From Aplectana chamaeleonis (Eukaryota > Nematoda > Chromadorea > Rhabditida > Cosmocercidae): a DNA stretch of 64,000 nt. This document shows, piece after piece, positions 19,741 to 31,310 of this stretch. Below the pieces are notes generated by a model that ran no database searches, was not told where the DNA came from, and saw nothing but the letters and a program-made list of their open reading frames with translations. Numbering within the stretch: the stretch's first letter is position 1; each line of letters starts with the position of its first letter. A program made the position numbers and the translations under genes. Location of the stretch: positions 1-64,000 of the forward strand of contig JAPDOI010000870.1 of the NCBI GenBank assembly GCA_029168955.1. The letters run 5' to 3'.

Positions 19741-21110
19741 GTGGGAGAGCGCCGGACGCCGTAAAAAGCGAGCGGGACCCAAGTGGGAGTGCGCTGAACG
19801 CCGTAGGAAGTGTGCGGCGCCCAAGTAGGAGTGCGCAGGACGCCGTAGAAAGTGTGCGGGACCCAAGTGGGAGTGCGCCGGACGCCGTATAGAGTGTGCG
19901 GGACCCGAGTGAGAGTGCGTCGGACGTCGTAGAAAGTGTGCGGGACCCATGTGGGGGAGCGCCGGATGTCAGAGAAAGTGTGCGGGACCCAAGCAGGAGT
20001 GCGCAGGACGCCGTAGAAAGTGTGCGGGACCTAAGTGGGAGTCCGCCGGACGCCGTAGAAAGTGTGCGGGACCCGAGTGGGAGAGCGCCGTACGTCATAG
20101 ACAGTGTGCGGGACCCAAGTGGGAGTGCGCAGGACGCCGTAGAAAGTGTGCGGGACCCAAGTGGGAGAGAGCCGGATGTCACAGAAAGTGTGCGGGACCC
20201 AAGTGGGAGTGCGCCGGACGCCGTATAAAGTGTGCGGGACCCGAGTGAGAGTGCGTCGGACGCCATAGGAAGTGTGCGGGACCCGAGTGGGAGAGTGCCG
20301 TACGCCATAGACAGTGTGCGGGACCCAAGTGGGAGTGCGCCGGACGCCGTATAAAGTGTGCGGGACCCATGCGGAAGAGCGCCGGACCCCGTAGAAAGTG
20401 TGCGAGACCCAAGTAAGAGTGCGCCGGACGCCGTAGAAAGCGAGCGGGACCCAAGTGCGAGTGCGCTGAACGCCGTAGGAAGTGTGCGGCGCCTAAGCAA
20501 GAGTGCGCAGGACGCCGTAGAAAGTGTGCGAGACCCAAGTGGGAGTCCGCCGGACGCCGTAGAAAGTGTGCGGGACCCAAGTGGGAGGGCGCCGGACGCC
20601 GTATAAAGTGTGCGGGACCCGAGTAAGAGTGCGTCGGACGTCATAGAAAGTGTGCGGGACCCAAGTGGGAGAGCGCCGGACTCCGTAGAAAGTGTGCGGT
20701 ACCCAAGTGGGAGTGCGCCGGACCCCGTAGAAAGTGTGCGGTACACAAGTGGGAGTGCGCCGGACGCCGTATAAAGTGTGCGGGACCCAAGTGGGGGTGC
20801 GCCCGACGCCGTAGAAAGTGTGCGAGACCCAAGTGAGAGTGCGCCGGACGCCGTAGAAAGCGAGCGGGACCCAAGTGGGAGTGCGCCGGACGCCGTATAG
20901 AGTGTGCGGGACCCGAGTAAGAGTGCGTCGGACGTCATAGAAAGTGTGCGGGACCCAAGTGGGAGAGCGCCGGACTCCGTAGAAAGTGTGCGGTACCCAA
21001 GTGGGAGAGCGCCGGATGTCATAGAAAGTGTGCGATATCCAAACGGGAGTGCGCAGAACGCCATAGACAGTGTGCGGGAACCAAGTGGAAGTGCGCCGGA
21101 TGCCGTATGA
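19741..21110. repeat. Complex satellite domain with empty insertion sites
   Basis: Contains two unoccupied equivalents of the element insertion site, GAGTAAGAGTGCGTCGGACG followed by TCATAGAAAG, with TA at 20,644-20,645 and 20,938-20,939. Both are followed by ACTCCGTAG and CGGTACCC units, as at 5904. The segment 20,220-20,390 is nearly repeated at 47,336-47,505. Confidence 0.83.
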
Positions 21111-22130
21111 AGTGTGCGGGACCCACGTGGGAGTGCGCCGGACGCCGTATAAAGTGTGCGGGACCCAAGTGGGAGTGCGTCGGACGTCATAGAAAGTGTA
21201 CGGGACCCAAGTGGGAGTGCGCCGGACGCCGTAGAAAGTGTGCGGGACCCAAGTGGGAGAGCGCCGGATGTCATAGAAAGTGTGCGGGACCCGAGTGTGA
21301 GAGCGCCGTACGCCATAGACAGTGTGCGGGACCCAAGTGGGAGTGCGCCGGACGCCGTAGAAAGTGTGCGGGACCCAAGTGGGAGTGCGCCGGACGCCGT
21401 AGAAAGTGTGCGGGACCCAAGTGGGAGTGCGCCGGACGCCGTAGAAAGTGTGCGGGACCCAAGTGGGAGTGCGCCGGACGCCGTAGAAAGTGTGCGGGAC
21501 CCAAGTGGGAGAGCGCCGGACGCCGTAGAAAGTGTGCGGGACCCAAGTGGGAGTGCGCCGGACGCCGTAGAAAGTGTGCGGGACCCAAGTGGGAGTGCGC
21601 CGGACGCCGTAGAAAGTGTGCGGGACCCAAGTGGGAGTGCGCCGGACGCCGTAGAAAGTGTGCGGGACCCAAGTGGGAGAGCGCCGGACGCCGTAGAAAG
21701 TGTGCGGGACCCAAGTGGGAGTGCGCCGGACGCCGTAGAAAGTGTGCGGGACCCAAGTGGGAGTGCGCCGGACGCCGTAGAAAGTGTGCGGGACCCAAGT
21801 GGGAGAGCGCCGGACGCCGTAGAAAGTGTGCGGGACCCAAGTGGGAGTGCGCCGGACGCCGTAGAAAGTGTGCGGGACCCAAGTGGGGAGCGCCGGACGC
21901 CGTAGAAAGTGTGCGGGACCCAAGTGGGAGTGCGCCGGACGCCGTAGAAAGTGTGCGGGACCCAAGTGGGAGTGCGCCGGACGCCGTAGAAAGTGTGCGG
22001 GACCCAAGTGGGAGAGCGCCGGACGCCGTAGAAAGTGTGCGGGACCCAAGTGGGAGTGCGCCGGACGCCGTAGAAAGTGTGCGGGACCCAAGTGGGAGAG
22101 CGCCGGACGCCGTAGAAAGTGTGTGGGACC
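21111..22130. repeat. Plain satellite block, two-letter unit pattern
   Basis: From about 21,330 on, almost all units are either canonical (T type, GAGTGCG) or a single-base variant (A type, GAGAGCG). The order read off is TTTTATTTATTATATTATAT. One A-type unit near 21,888 lacks a base. Confidence 0.85.
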
Positions 22131-22500
22131 CAAGTGGGAGTGCCCCGGACGCCGCAGCAAATGTGCGTGACCCAATTGGGAGTGCGCCGCACGCCGTAGA
22201 ATGTGTGTGGGACCCTAGTGGGAGTGCGCCGGAAGCCGTAGAATGTGTGAGGGACCCAAGTGGGAGTGCGCCGAACGCCGTAGAAAGTGTGCGGGACCCA
22301 AGTGGGAGAGCGCCGGACGCCATAGAAAGTGTGCGGTACTCAAGTGAGAGTGAGCGGGACGCCGTCAAAAGTGTGCGGGACCCGGGTGTAAGTGCGCTCG
22401 ACGCCGTATAAAACGTGCGGGACCCAAGTGGAAGGGCGGAGGACGCCGTAGAGAATGTACGGAACCCAAGTGGGAGTGCTCCGGTCGCCGCAGAAAGCGT
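22131..22500. repeat. Diverged satellite units
   Basis: Nine units carry many private substitutions, including CCCCGGACGCCGCAGCAAAT, GACCCAATTGGG, GAGCGGGACGCCGTCAAAAG, GGGTGTAAGTGCGCTCG and AAGGGCGGAGG. They lie directly beside the homogeneous block 21,330-22,130, so the boundary is sharp. Confidence 0.8.
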
Positions 22501-24000
22501 GCGGGACCCAAGTGGGAGTGCGCCGGACGCCGTAGAAAGTGTGCGGGACCGAAGTGAGAGTGCGCCGGACGCCGTAGAAAGTGTGCGGGACCCGAGTGGG
22601 AGTGCGCCCGACGCCGTAGAAAGTGTGCGGGACCCATGTGGGAGAGCGCCGGACGCGGTGGAAAGTGTGCGGGACCCAAGTGGAAGAGCGCCGTACGCCA
22701 CAGAAAGTGTGCGGGACCCATGTGGGAAAGCGCCGGACGCCGTAGAAAGCGAGCGGGACCCAAGTGGGAGTGCGCCGGACGCCGTATAAAGTGTGCGGGA
22801 CCCATGCGGAAGAGCGCCGGACCCCGTAGAAAGTGTGCGAGACCGAAGTGAAAGTGCGCCGGACGCCGTAGAAAGCGAGCGGGACCCAAGTGGGAGTGCG
22901 CTGAACGCCGTAGGAAGTGTGCGGCGCCCAAGGAGGAGTGCGCAGGACGCCGTAGAAAGTGTGCGAGACCCAAGTGGGAGTCCGCCGGACGCCGTAGAAA
23001 GTGTGCGGGACCCGAGTGGGAGAGCGCCGTACGCCATAGACAGTGTGCGGGACCCAAGTGGGAGTGCGCAGGACGCCGTAGAAAGTGTGCGGGACCCAAG
23101 TGGGAGAGCGCCGGATGTCATAGAAAGTGTGCGGGACCCAAGTGGGAGTGCGCAGGACGCCGTAGAAAGTGTGCGGGACCCAAGTGGGAGAGCGCCGGAT
23201 GTCATAGAAAGTGTGCGGGACCCAAGTGGGAGTGCGCAGGACGCCATAGACAGTGTGCGGGACCCAAGTGGGAGAGCGCCGGACCCCGTAGAAAGTGTGC
23301 GAGACCCAAGTGAGAGTGCGCCGGACGCCGTAGAAAGTGTGCGGGACCCGAGTGGGAGTGCGCAGGACGCCGTAGAAAGTGTGCGGGACCCAAGTGGGAG
23401 TGCGCCGGACGCCGTAGAAAGTGAGCGGGACCCAAGTGGGAGTGCGCCGGACGCCGTAGAAAGTGTGCGGGAACCAAGTGGGAGTGCGCCGGACGCCATA
23501 GAAAGTGCGCGGGACTCAAGTGGGAGGGGGCCGGACGCCGTAGAAAGTGTGCGGGACCCAAGTGGAAGTGCGCCGGACGCCGTATAAAGTGTGCGGGACC
23601 CAAGTGGGAGTGCGCCGGACGCCGTAGAAAGTGTGCGAGACCCAAGTGGGAGGGCGCCGGACGCCGTAGAAAGTGTGCGGGACCCATGTGGGAGAGCGCC
23701 GGACGCAGTAGAAAGTGTGCGGGACCCAAGTGGGAGTGCGCAGGACGCCGTAGAAAGTGTGCGGGACCCAAGTGGGAGTGCGCCGGACGCCGTATAAATT
23801 GTGCGGGACCCATGCGGGAGAGCGCCGGACTCCGTAGAAAGTGTGCGAGACCCAAGTGAGAGTGCGCCGGACGCAGTAGAAAGCGAGCGGGACCCAAGTG
23901 GGAGTGCGCAGGACGCCGTAGAAAGTGTGCGGGACCCAAGTGGGAGAGCGCCGGATGTCATAGAAAGTGTGCGGGACCCAAGTGGGAGAGCGCCGGACGC
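22501..24000. repeat. Complex satellite domain
   Basis: Rich in GATGTCATAG, GCCATAGACAG, GAAAGCGAGCGG and GTATAAAG variants. The marker CTGAACG occurs at 22,899 with the GGCGCCCAAGGAGG form of its partner unit. Confidence 0.82.
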
Positions 24001-25490
24001 CATAGACAGTGCGCGGGACCCAAGTGGGAGTGCGCAGGACGCCGTAGAAAGTGTGCGGGACCCAAGTGGGAGTGCGCCGGACGCCGTAGAAAGTGTGCGG
24101 GACCCAAGTGGGAGTGCGCCGGACGCCGTAGAAAGTGTGCGGGACCCAAGTGGGAGTGCGCCGGACGCCGTAGAAAGTGTGCGGGACCCAAGTGGGAGTG
24201 CGCCGGACGCCGTAGAAAGTGTGCGGGACCCAAGTGGGAGAGCGCCGGACGCCGTAGAAAGTGTGCGGGACCCAAGTAGGAGTGCGCCGGCCGCCGTATA
24301 AAGTGCGCGGGACCCAAGTGGGAGAGCGCCGGACGCCGTAGAAAGTGTGCGGCACCAAAGTAGGAGTGCGCAGGACGCCGCAGAAAGTGTGCGGGACCCA
24401 AGTGGGAGAGCGCCGGACGCCGTAGAAAGTGAGCGGGACCTAAGTGGGAGAGCGCCGGACGTCGTAGAAAGTGTGCGGTACCCAAGTGGGAGAGCGCCGG
24501 ACGCCGTAGAAAGTGTGCGGGACCCAAGTGGGAGTGCGCAGGACGCCGTAGAAAGTGTGCGGGACCCAAGTGGGAGTGCGCCGGACGCCGTAGAAAGTGT
24601 GCGGGACCCAAGTGGGAGTGCGCCGGACGCCGTAGAAAGTGTGCGGGACCCAAGTGGGAGAGCGCCGGACGCCGTAGAAAGTGTGCGGGACCCAAGTGGG
24701 AGTGCGCCGGACGCCGTAGAAAGTGTGCGGGACCCAAGTGGGAGTGCGCCGGACGCCGTAGAAAGTGTGCGGGACCCAAGTGGGAGTGCGCCGGACGCCG
24801 TAGAAAGTGTGCGGGACCCAAGTGGGAGAGCGCCGGACGCCGTAGAAAGTGTGCGGGACCCAAGTGGGAGTGCGCCGGACGCCGTAGAAAGTGTGCGGGA
24901 CCCAAGTGGGAGTGCGCCGGACGCCGTAGAAAGTGTGCGGGACCCAAGTGGGAGTGCGCTGAACGCCGTAGGATGTGTGCGGCACCCAAGTAGGAGTGCG
25001 CAGGACGCCGTAGAAAGTGTGCGGGGCCCAAATGGGAGAGCGCCGGATGTCATAGAAAGTGTGCGGGACCCAAGTGGGAGTGCGCCGGACGCCGTAGAAA
25101 GTGTGTGGGACCTAACTTGGAGTGCGCCAACCGCCGTAGAAAGTGTGCGGGGCCCAAGTGGGAGTGCGTCGGACGCCGTAGAAAGTGTGCGGGACCCAAG
25201 TGGGAGAGCACCGGACGCCGTAGAAAGTGCGCGGGACCCAAGTGGGAGAGCGCCGGACGCCGTAGAAAGTGTGCGGGACCCAAGTGGGAGTGCGCCGGAC
25301 GCCGTAGAAAGTGTGCGGGACCCAAGTGGGAGTGCGCCGGACGCCGTAGAAAGTGTGCGGGACCCAAGTGGGAGAGCGCCGGACGCCGTAGAAAGTGTGC
25401 GGGACCCAAGTGGGAGAGCGTCGGATGTCATAGAAAGTGTGCGGGACCCAAGTGGGAGTGCGCCCGACGCCGTAGAAAGTGCGAGACCCA
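24001..25490. repeat. Plain satellite block
   Basis: Mostly T and A type units. Between about 24,540 and 24,960 the order is TTATTTATTT, so A units fall three to four units (126-168 bp) apart. Near 25,470 a unit has lost two bases (GAAAGTGCGAGACCC). Confidence 0.83.
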
Positions 25491-26010
25491 TGCGGGAGAG
25501 CGCCGGACCCCGTAGAAAGTGTGCGAGATTCAAGTGAGAGTGCGCCGGACGCCGCGGAAAGCGAGCGGGACCAAGTGGGGGGTGCGCTGGACCCTGTAGA
25601 AAGCGTGCGAGACCCAACTGGGAGTGCGTCGGATGTCATAGAAAGTGTGCGGGACCAAGTGGTGGGTGCGCCGGACGCCGTAGAAAGTGTGTGGGACCTA
25701 AGTTGGAGTGCGCCAACCGCCGTAGAAAGTGTGCGGGACCCAAGTGGGAGAGCGCCGGACGTCGTAGAAAGTGTGCGGTACCCAACTGGGAGTGCGCCAA
25801 CCGCCGTAGAAAGTGTGCGGGACCCGAGTGGGAGAGCGCCGGACGCCATAGACAATGTGCGGGACCCAAGTGGGAGTGCGCCGGACGCCGTAGACAGTGT
25901 GCGGGACCCAAGTTGGAGTGCGCCGGACGCCGTAGAAAGTGTGTGGGACCTAAGTTGGAGTGCGCCGGACGCCGTAGAAAGTGTGTGGGACCCATTTGGG
26001 GGTGCGCCGG
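25491..26010. repeat. Diverged satellite cassette with CCAACCGCC units
   Basis: A distinctive series is present: ACCCAACTGGG with CCAACCGCC, then GCCATAGACAATG, then GTAGACAG, then AAGTTGGAG. The same series recurs at about 40,590-40,760. Short insertions and deletions lie near 25,573 and 25,653. Confidence 0.82.
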
Positions 26011-27000
26011 ACGCCGTAGAAAGTGTGCGGGACCCAAGTGGGAGTGCGCCGGACGCCGTAGAAAGTGTGCGGGACCCAAGTGGGAGTGCGCCGGACGCCG
26101 TAGAAAGTGTGCGGGACCCAAGTGGGAGTGCGCCGGACGCCGTAGAAAGTGTGCGGGACCCAAGTGGGAGTGCGCCGGACGCCGTAGAAAGTGTGCGGGA
26201 CTCAAGTGGGAGTGCGCCGGACGCCGTAGAAAGTGTGCGGGACACAAATGAGAGAGCGTCGGACGCCGTAGAAAGTGTGCGGTACCCAAGTCGGAGTGCG
26301 CCGGACGCCGTAGAAAGTGTGCGGGACCCAAGTGGGAGTGCGCCGGACGCCGTAGAAAGTGTGCGGGACCCAAGTGGGAGTGCGCCGGACGCCATAGAAA
26401 GTGTGCGGGACTCAAGTGGGAGTGCGCCGGACGCCGTAGAAAGTGTGCGGGACCCAAGTGGGAGTGCGCCGGACGCCGTAGAAAGTGTGCGGGACCCAAA
26501 TGAGAGAGCGTCGGACGCCGTAGAAAGTGTGCGGGACCCAAGTGGGAGTGCGCCGTACGCCGTAGAAAGTGTGCGGGACCCAAGTGGGAGTGCGCCGTAC
26601 GCCATAGAAAGTGTGCGGGACCCAAATGAGAGAGCGTCGGACGCCGTAGAAAGTGTGCGGGACCCAAGTGGGAGTGCGCCGGACGCCGTAGAAAGTGTGC
26701 GGGACCCAAGTGGGAGTGCGCCGGACGCCGTAGAAAGGGTGCGGGACCCAAGTGGGAGGGGGGCGGACGCCGGCGAAACTGTGCGGGACCCAAGAGGGAG
26801 TGCGCCGGACGCCGTAGAAAGTGTGTGGGACCCAAGTGGGAGAGCGCCGGACGCCGTAGAAAGTGTGTGGGACCCAAGTGGGAGTGCGCCGGACGCCGTA
26901 GAAAGTGTGCGGGACCCAAGTGGGAGAGCGCCGGACGCCGTAGAAAGTGTGCGGGACCCAAGTGGGAGCGCACAGGACGCCGTATAAAGTGTGCGGGACC
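26011..27000. repeat. Plain satellite with AAATGAGAGAGCGTCGG variants
   Basis: A canonical run at about 26,020-26,200 is followed by three copies of the AAATGAGAGAGCGTCGG variant (26,247, 26,488 and 26,628). The same variant returns in two adjacent units near 43,130-43,190. Confidence 0.8.
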
Positions 27001-28740
27001 CAAGTGGGAGTGCGCCGACCGATGTAGAAAGTTTACGGGACCCAAGTGGGAGTGCGCCGGGCGCCGTAGAAAGTGTGCGGGACCCAAGTGGGAGTGCGCC
27101 GGACGCCGAAGAAAGTGTGCGGGACCCAAGTGGGAGTGCGCCGAACGTCATAGGAAGTGTGCGGGACCCAAGTGGGAATGCGCCAGACGCCGTAAGAAGT
27201 GTGTGGGACCCCAGTGAGTGTGCGCCGGACGCCGTAGAAAGTGTGAGGGACCCAAGTGGGGGTGCGCAGGACGCCGTAGAAAGTGTGCGGGACCCATGTA
27301 CGAGAGCGCCGGACGCCGTAGAAAGTGTGCGGGACCCAAGTGGGAGTGCGCCGGACGCCGTAGAAAGTGTGAGGGACCCAGGTGGGGGTGCGCAGGACGC
27401 CGTAGAAAGTGTGCGGGACCCATGTACGAGAGCGCCGGACGCCGTAGAAAGTGTGCGGGACCCAAGTGGGAGTGCAACGGACGCCGTAGAAAGTGTGCGG
27501 GACCCAAGTGGGAGTGCGCCGGACGCCGTAGAAAGTGTGCGGGACCCGAGCGAGAGTGCACCGGACGCCGTAGAAAGTGTGCGGGACCCAAGTGGGAGAG
27601 CGCCAGACGCCGCAGAGAGTGTGCGGGACCCAAGTGGGAAAAAACCGGACGCCGTAGAAAGTGTGCGGGACCCATGTGGGAGAGCGCCGGACGCCGTAGA
27701 AAGTGTGCGCGACCCAAGTTGAAGAGCGCCGGACGCCGTAGAAAGTGTGCGGGACCCAAGTGGGAGTGCGCCGGACGCCGTAGAAAGTGTGCGGGACCCA
27801 AGTGGGAGTGCGCCGGACGCCGTAGAAAGTGTGCGCGACCCAAGTTGAAGAGCGCCGGACGCCGTAGGAAATGTGCGGGACCCAAGTGAGAGTGCGCCAG
27901 ACGCCGTAGAAAGTGTGCCGAACCCAAGTGGGAGAGCGCCAGACGCCGTAGAAAGTGTGCGGGACCCAAGTGGGAGAGAGCCAGACGTCGTAGAAAGTGT
28001 GCGGGACCCATGTGGGAGAGCGCCGAACGCCGTAGAAAGTGTGCGCGACCAAAGTGAGAAAACGCCGGACGCCGTAGAAAGTGTGCGGGGTCCTAGTGAG
28101 AGTGCGCCAGATGCCGTAGAAAGTGTGCCGGACCCAGGTGGGAATGCGCCGGACGCCGTAGAAAGTGTGCGGGACCCAAGTGGGAAAACACCGGACGCCG
28201 TAGAAAGTGTGCGGGACCTATGTGGGAGAGCGCCAGACGCCGCAGAAAGTGTGCGGGACCCAAGTGGGATCGCGCCGCACGCCGTAGAAAGTGTGCGGGA
28301 CCCATGTGGGAGTGCGCCGCACGCCGTAGAAAGTGTGCGGAACCCAAGTGGGAGTGCGCAGGACGTCGTAGAAAGTGTGCGGAACCCAAGTGGGAGTGCG
28401 CAGGACGCCGTAGAAAGTGTGCGGGATCAAAGTGGGAGTGCGCCGGACGCCGTATAATGTGTGCGGGACCCAAGTGGGAGAGCGCCGGACGCCGTAGAAA
28501 GTGTGTGGGACCCAAGTGGGAGAGCGCCGGACGCCGTAGAAAGTGTGCGGGACCCGAGTGAAAGTGCGCCGGACGCCGTAGAAAGTGTGTGGGGCCCGAG
28601 TGAGAGTGCGCCGAACGCCGTAGAAAGTGTGTGGGACCCAAGTGGGAGTGCGCCGGACGCCGTAGATAGTATGCGGGGCCCAAGTGGGAGTGCGCCAGAC
28701 GCCGTAGAAAGTGTGCGGGACCCAAGGGGGAGTGCGCCGG
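27001..28740. repeat. Variant satellite with a 126-bp (3-unit) repeat
   Basis: GTGAGGGACC with GGGGTGCGCAGG, then CCATGTACGAGAGCG, then a canonical-like unit, occurs at about 27,242 and again 126 bp later at about 27,368. The second copy continues into GTGCAACGGACG. Later units include GGGAAAAAACCGG and GAGAAAACGCCGG, which add A-rich tracts unusual for this array. Confidence 0.82.
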
Positions 28741-29720
28741 ACGCCGTAGAAAGTGTGCGGGACCCAAGTGGGAGAGCGCCGGACGCCGTAGAAAGTGTGC
28801 GGGACCCAAGTGGGAGAGCGCCGGACGCCGTAGAAAGTGTGCGGGACCCAAGTGGGAGTGCGCCGAACGCCGTAGGGAGTGTGCGGGACCCAAGTGGGAG
28901 AGCGCCGGACGCCGTAGAAAGTGTGCGGGACCCAAGTGGGAGTGCGCCGGACGCCGTAGAAAGTGTGCGGGACCCAAGTGGGAGTGCGCAGGACGCCGTA
29001 GAAAGTGTGCGGGACCCAAGTGGGAGAGCGCCGGACGCCGTAGAAAGTGTGCGGGACCCAAGTGGGAGTGCGCCGGACGCCGTAGAAAGTGTGCGGGACC
29101 CAAGTGGGAGTGCGCCGGACGCCGTAGAAAGTGTGCGGGACCCAAGTGGGAGAGCGCCGGACGCCGTAGAAAGTGTGCGGGACCCAAGTGGGAGTGCGCC
29201 GGACGCCGTAGAAAGTGTGCGGGACCCAAGTGGGAGAGCGCCGGACGCCGTAGAAAGTGTGCGGGACCCAAGTGGGAGTGCGCCGGACGCCGTAGAAAGT
29301 GTGCGGGACCCAAGTGGGTGTGCGCCCGATGCCGTAGAAAGCGAGCGGGACCCAAGTGGGAGAGCGCCGGATGTCATAGACAGTGTGCCGGACCCAAGTG
29401 AGAGTCCGCCGGACGCCGTAGAAAGTGTGCGGGACCCAAGTGGGAGTGCGCCGGACGCCGTAGAAAGTGTGCGGGACCCAAGTGGGAGTGCGCCGGACGC
29501 CGTAGAAAGTGTGCGGGACCCAAGTGGGAGAGCGCCGGACGCCGTAGAAAGTGTGCGGGACCCAAGTGGGAGTGCGCCGGACGCCGTAGAAAGTGTGCGG
29601 GACCCAAGTGGGAGTGCGCCGGACGCCGTAGAAAGTGTGCGGGACCCAAGTGGGAGTGCGCCGGACGCCATAGGAAGTGTGCGGGACTCAAGTGGGAGTG
29701 CGCAGGACGCCATAGACAGT
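28741..29720. repeat. Plain satellite block
   Basis: A long series of T and A type units with a few GCGCAGG and GCCGAACG variants. It ends at GCCATAGGAAG near 29,670. Confidence 0.83.
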
Positions 29721-31310
29721 GTGCGGGACCCAAGTGGGAGTACGCCGGACGCCGTATAAAGTGTGCGGGACCCGAGTGAGAGTGCGTCGGACGCCGTAGT
29801 AAGTGTGCGGGACCCGAGTGGGAGAGCGCCGTACGCCGTATAAAGTGTGCGGGACCCATGCAGAAGAGCGCCGGACCCCGTAGAAAGTGTGCGAGACCGA
29901 AGTGAAAGTGCGCCGGACGCCGTAGAAAGTGTGCGGGACCCAAGTGGGAGAGCGCCGGACGCCAGAGGAAGTGTGCGGGACCCAAGTGCAAGTGCGCCGG
30001 ACGCCGTAGAAAGTGTGCGGGACCCAAGTGGGAGAGCGCCGGACGCCAGAGGAAGTGTGCGGGACCCAAGTGGGAGTGCGCCGGACGCCGTATAAAGTGT
30101 GCGGGACCCGAGTGAGAGTGCGCCGGACGCCGTAGAAAGTGTGCGGGACCCAAGTGGGAGAGCGCCGTACGCCATAGACAGTGTGCGGGACCCAAGTGGG
30201 AGTGCGCAGGACGCCGTAGAAAGTGTGCGGGACCCAAGTGGGAGAGCGCCGGATGTCATAGAAAGTGTGCGGGACCCAAGTTGGAGTGCGCAGGACGCCA
30301 TAGACAGTGTGCGGGACCCAAGTGGGAGTGCGCCGGACGCCGTATAAAGTGTGCGGGACCCATGCGGAAGAGCGCCGGACGCCGTAGAAAGTGTGCGAGA
30401 CCCGAGAGGGAGAGCGCCGTACGCCATAGACAGTCTGCGGGACCCAAGTGGGAGTGCGCAGGACGCCGTAGAAAGTGTGCGGGACCCAAGTGGGAGAGCG
30501 CCGGATGTCATAGAGAGTGTGCGGGACCCAAGTGGGAGTGCGCAGGACGCCATAGACAGTGTGCGGGACCCAAGTGGGAGTGCGCCGTACGCCATAGAAA
30601 GTGTGCGGGACCCAAGTGGGAGTGCGCCGGACGCCGTAGAAAGTGTGCGGGACCCAAGTGGGAGAGCGCCGGATGTCAGAGAAAGTGTGCGGGACTCAAG
30701 TGGGAGTGCACAGGACACCGTGGAAAGTGTGCGGGACCCAAGTGGAAGAGCGCCGTACGCCATAGACAGTGTGCGGGACCCAAGTGGGAGTGCGCCGGAC
30801 GCCGTAGAAAGTGTGCGGGACCCAAGTGAAAGTGCGCAGGACGCCATAGACAGTGTGCGGGACCCAAGTGGGAGTGCGCCGGACGCCGTATAAAGTGTGC
30901 GGGGCCCGAGTGAGAGTGCGTCGGACGTCGTAGCCAGTGTGCGGGACCCAAGTGGGAGAGCGCCAGAACCCGTAGAAAGTGTGCGGGACCTAAGTGGGAG
31001 TCCGCCGGACGCCGTGGAAAGTGTGCGGGACCCAAGTGGTAGAGCGCCGGACGCCTTAGAAACTGTGCGGGACCCAAGTGGGAGTGCGCCGGACGCCGTA
31101 AAAAGTGTGCGGGACCCAAGTGGGAGTGCTCCGGACGCCGTAGAAAGTGTGCGGGACCTAAATGGTGGTGCGTCAGACGCCGTAGAAAGTATGCGGGACC
31201 CAAGTAGGGGTACGCCGGACGCAGTAGAAAGTGTGCGGGACCCAAGTGGGAGTGCGCCGGACGCCGTATAAAGTGTGCGGGACCCAAGTGGGGGAGAGCC
31301 GGATGTCATA
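29721..31310. repeat. Complex satellite domain
   Basis: GTATAAAG, GCCATAGACAG, GATGTCATAG and GCCAGAGGAAG variants dominate. The last appears twice (near 29,965 and 30,049), 84 bp apart. Confidence 0.8.
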
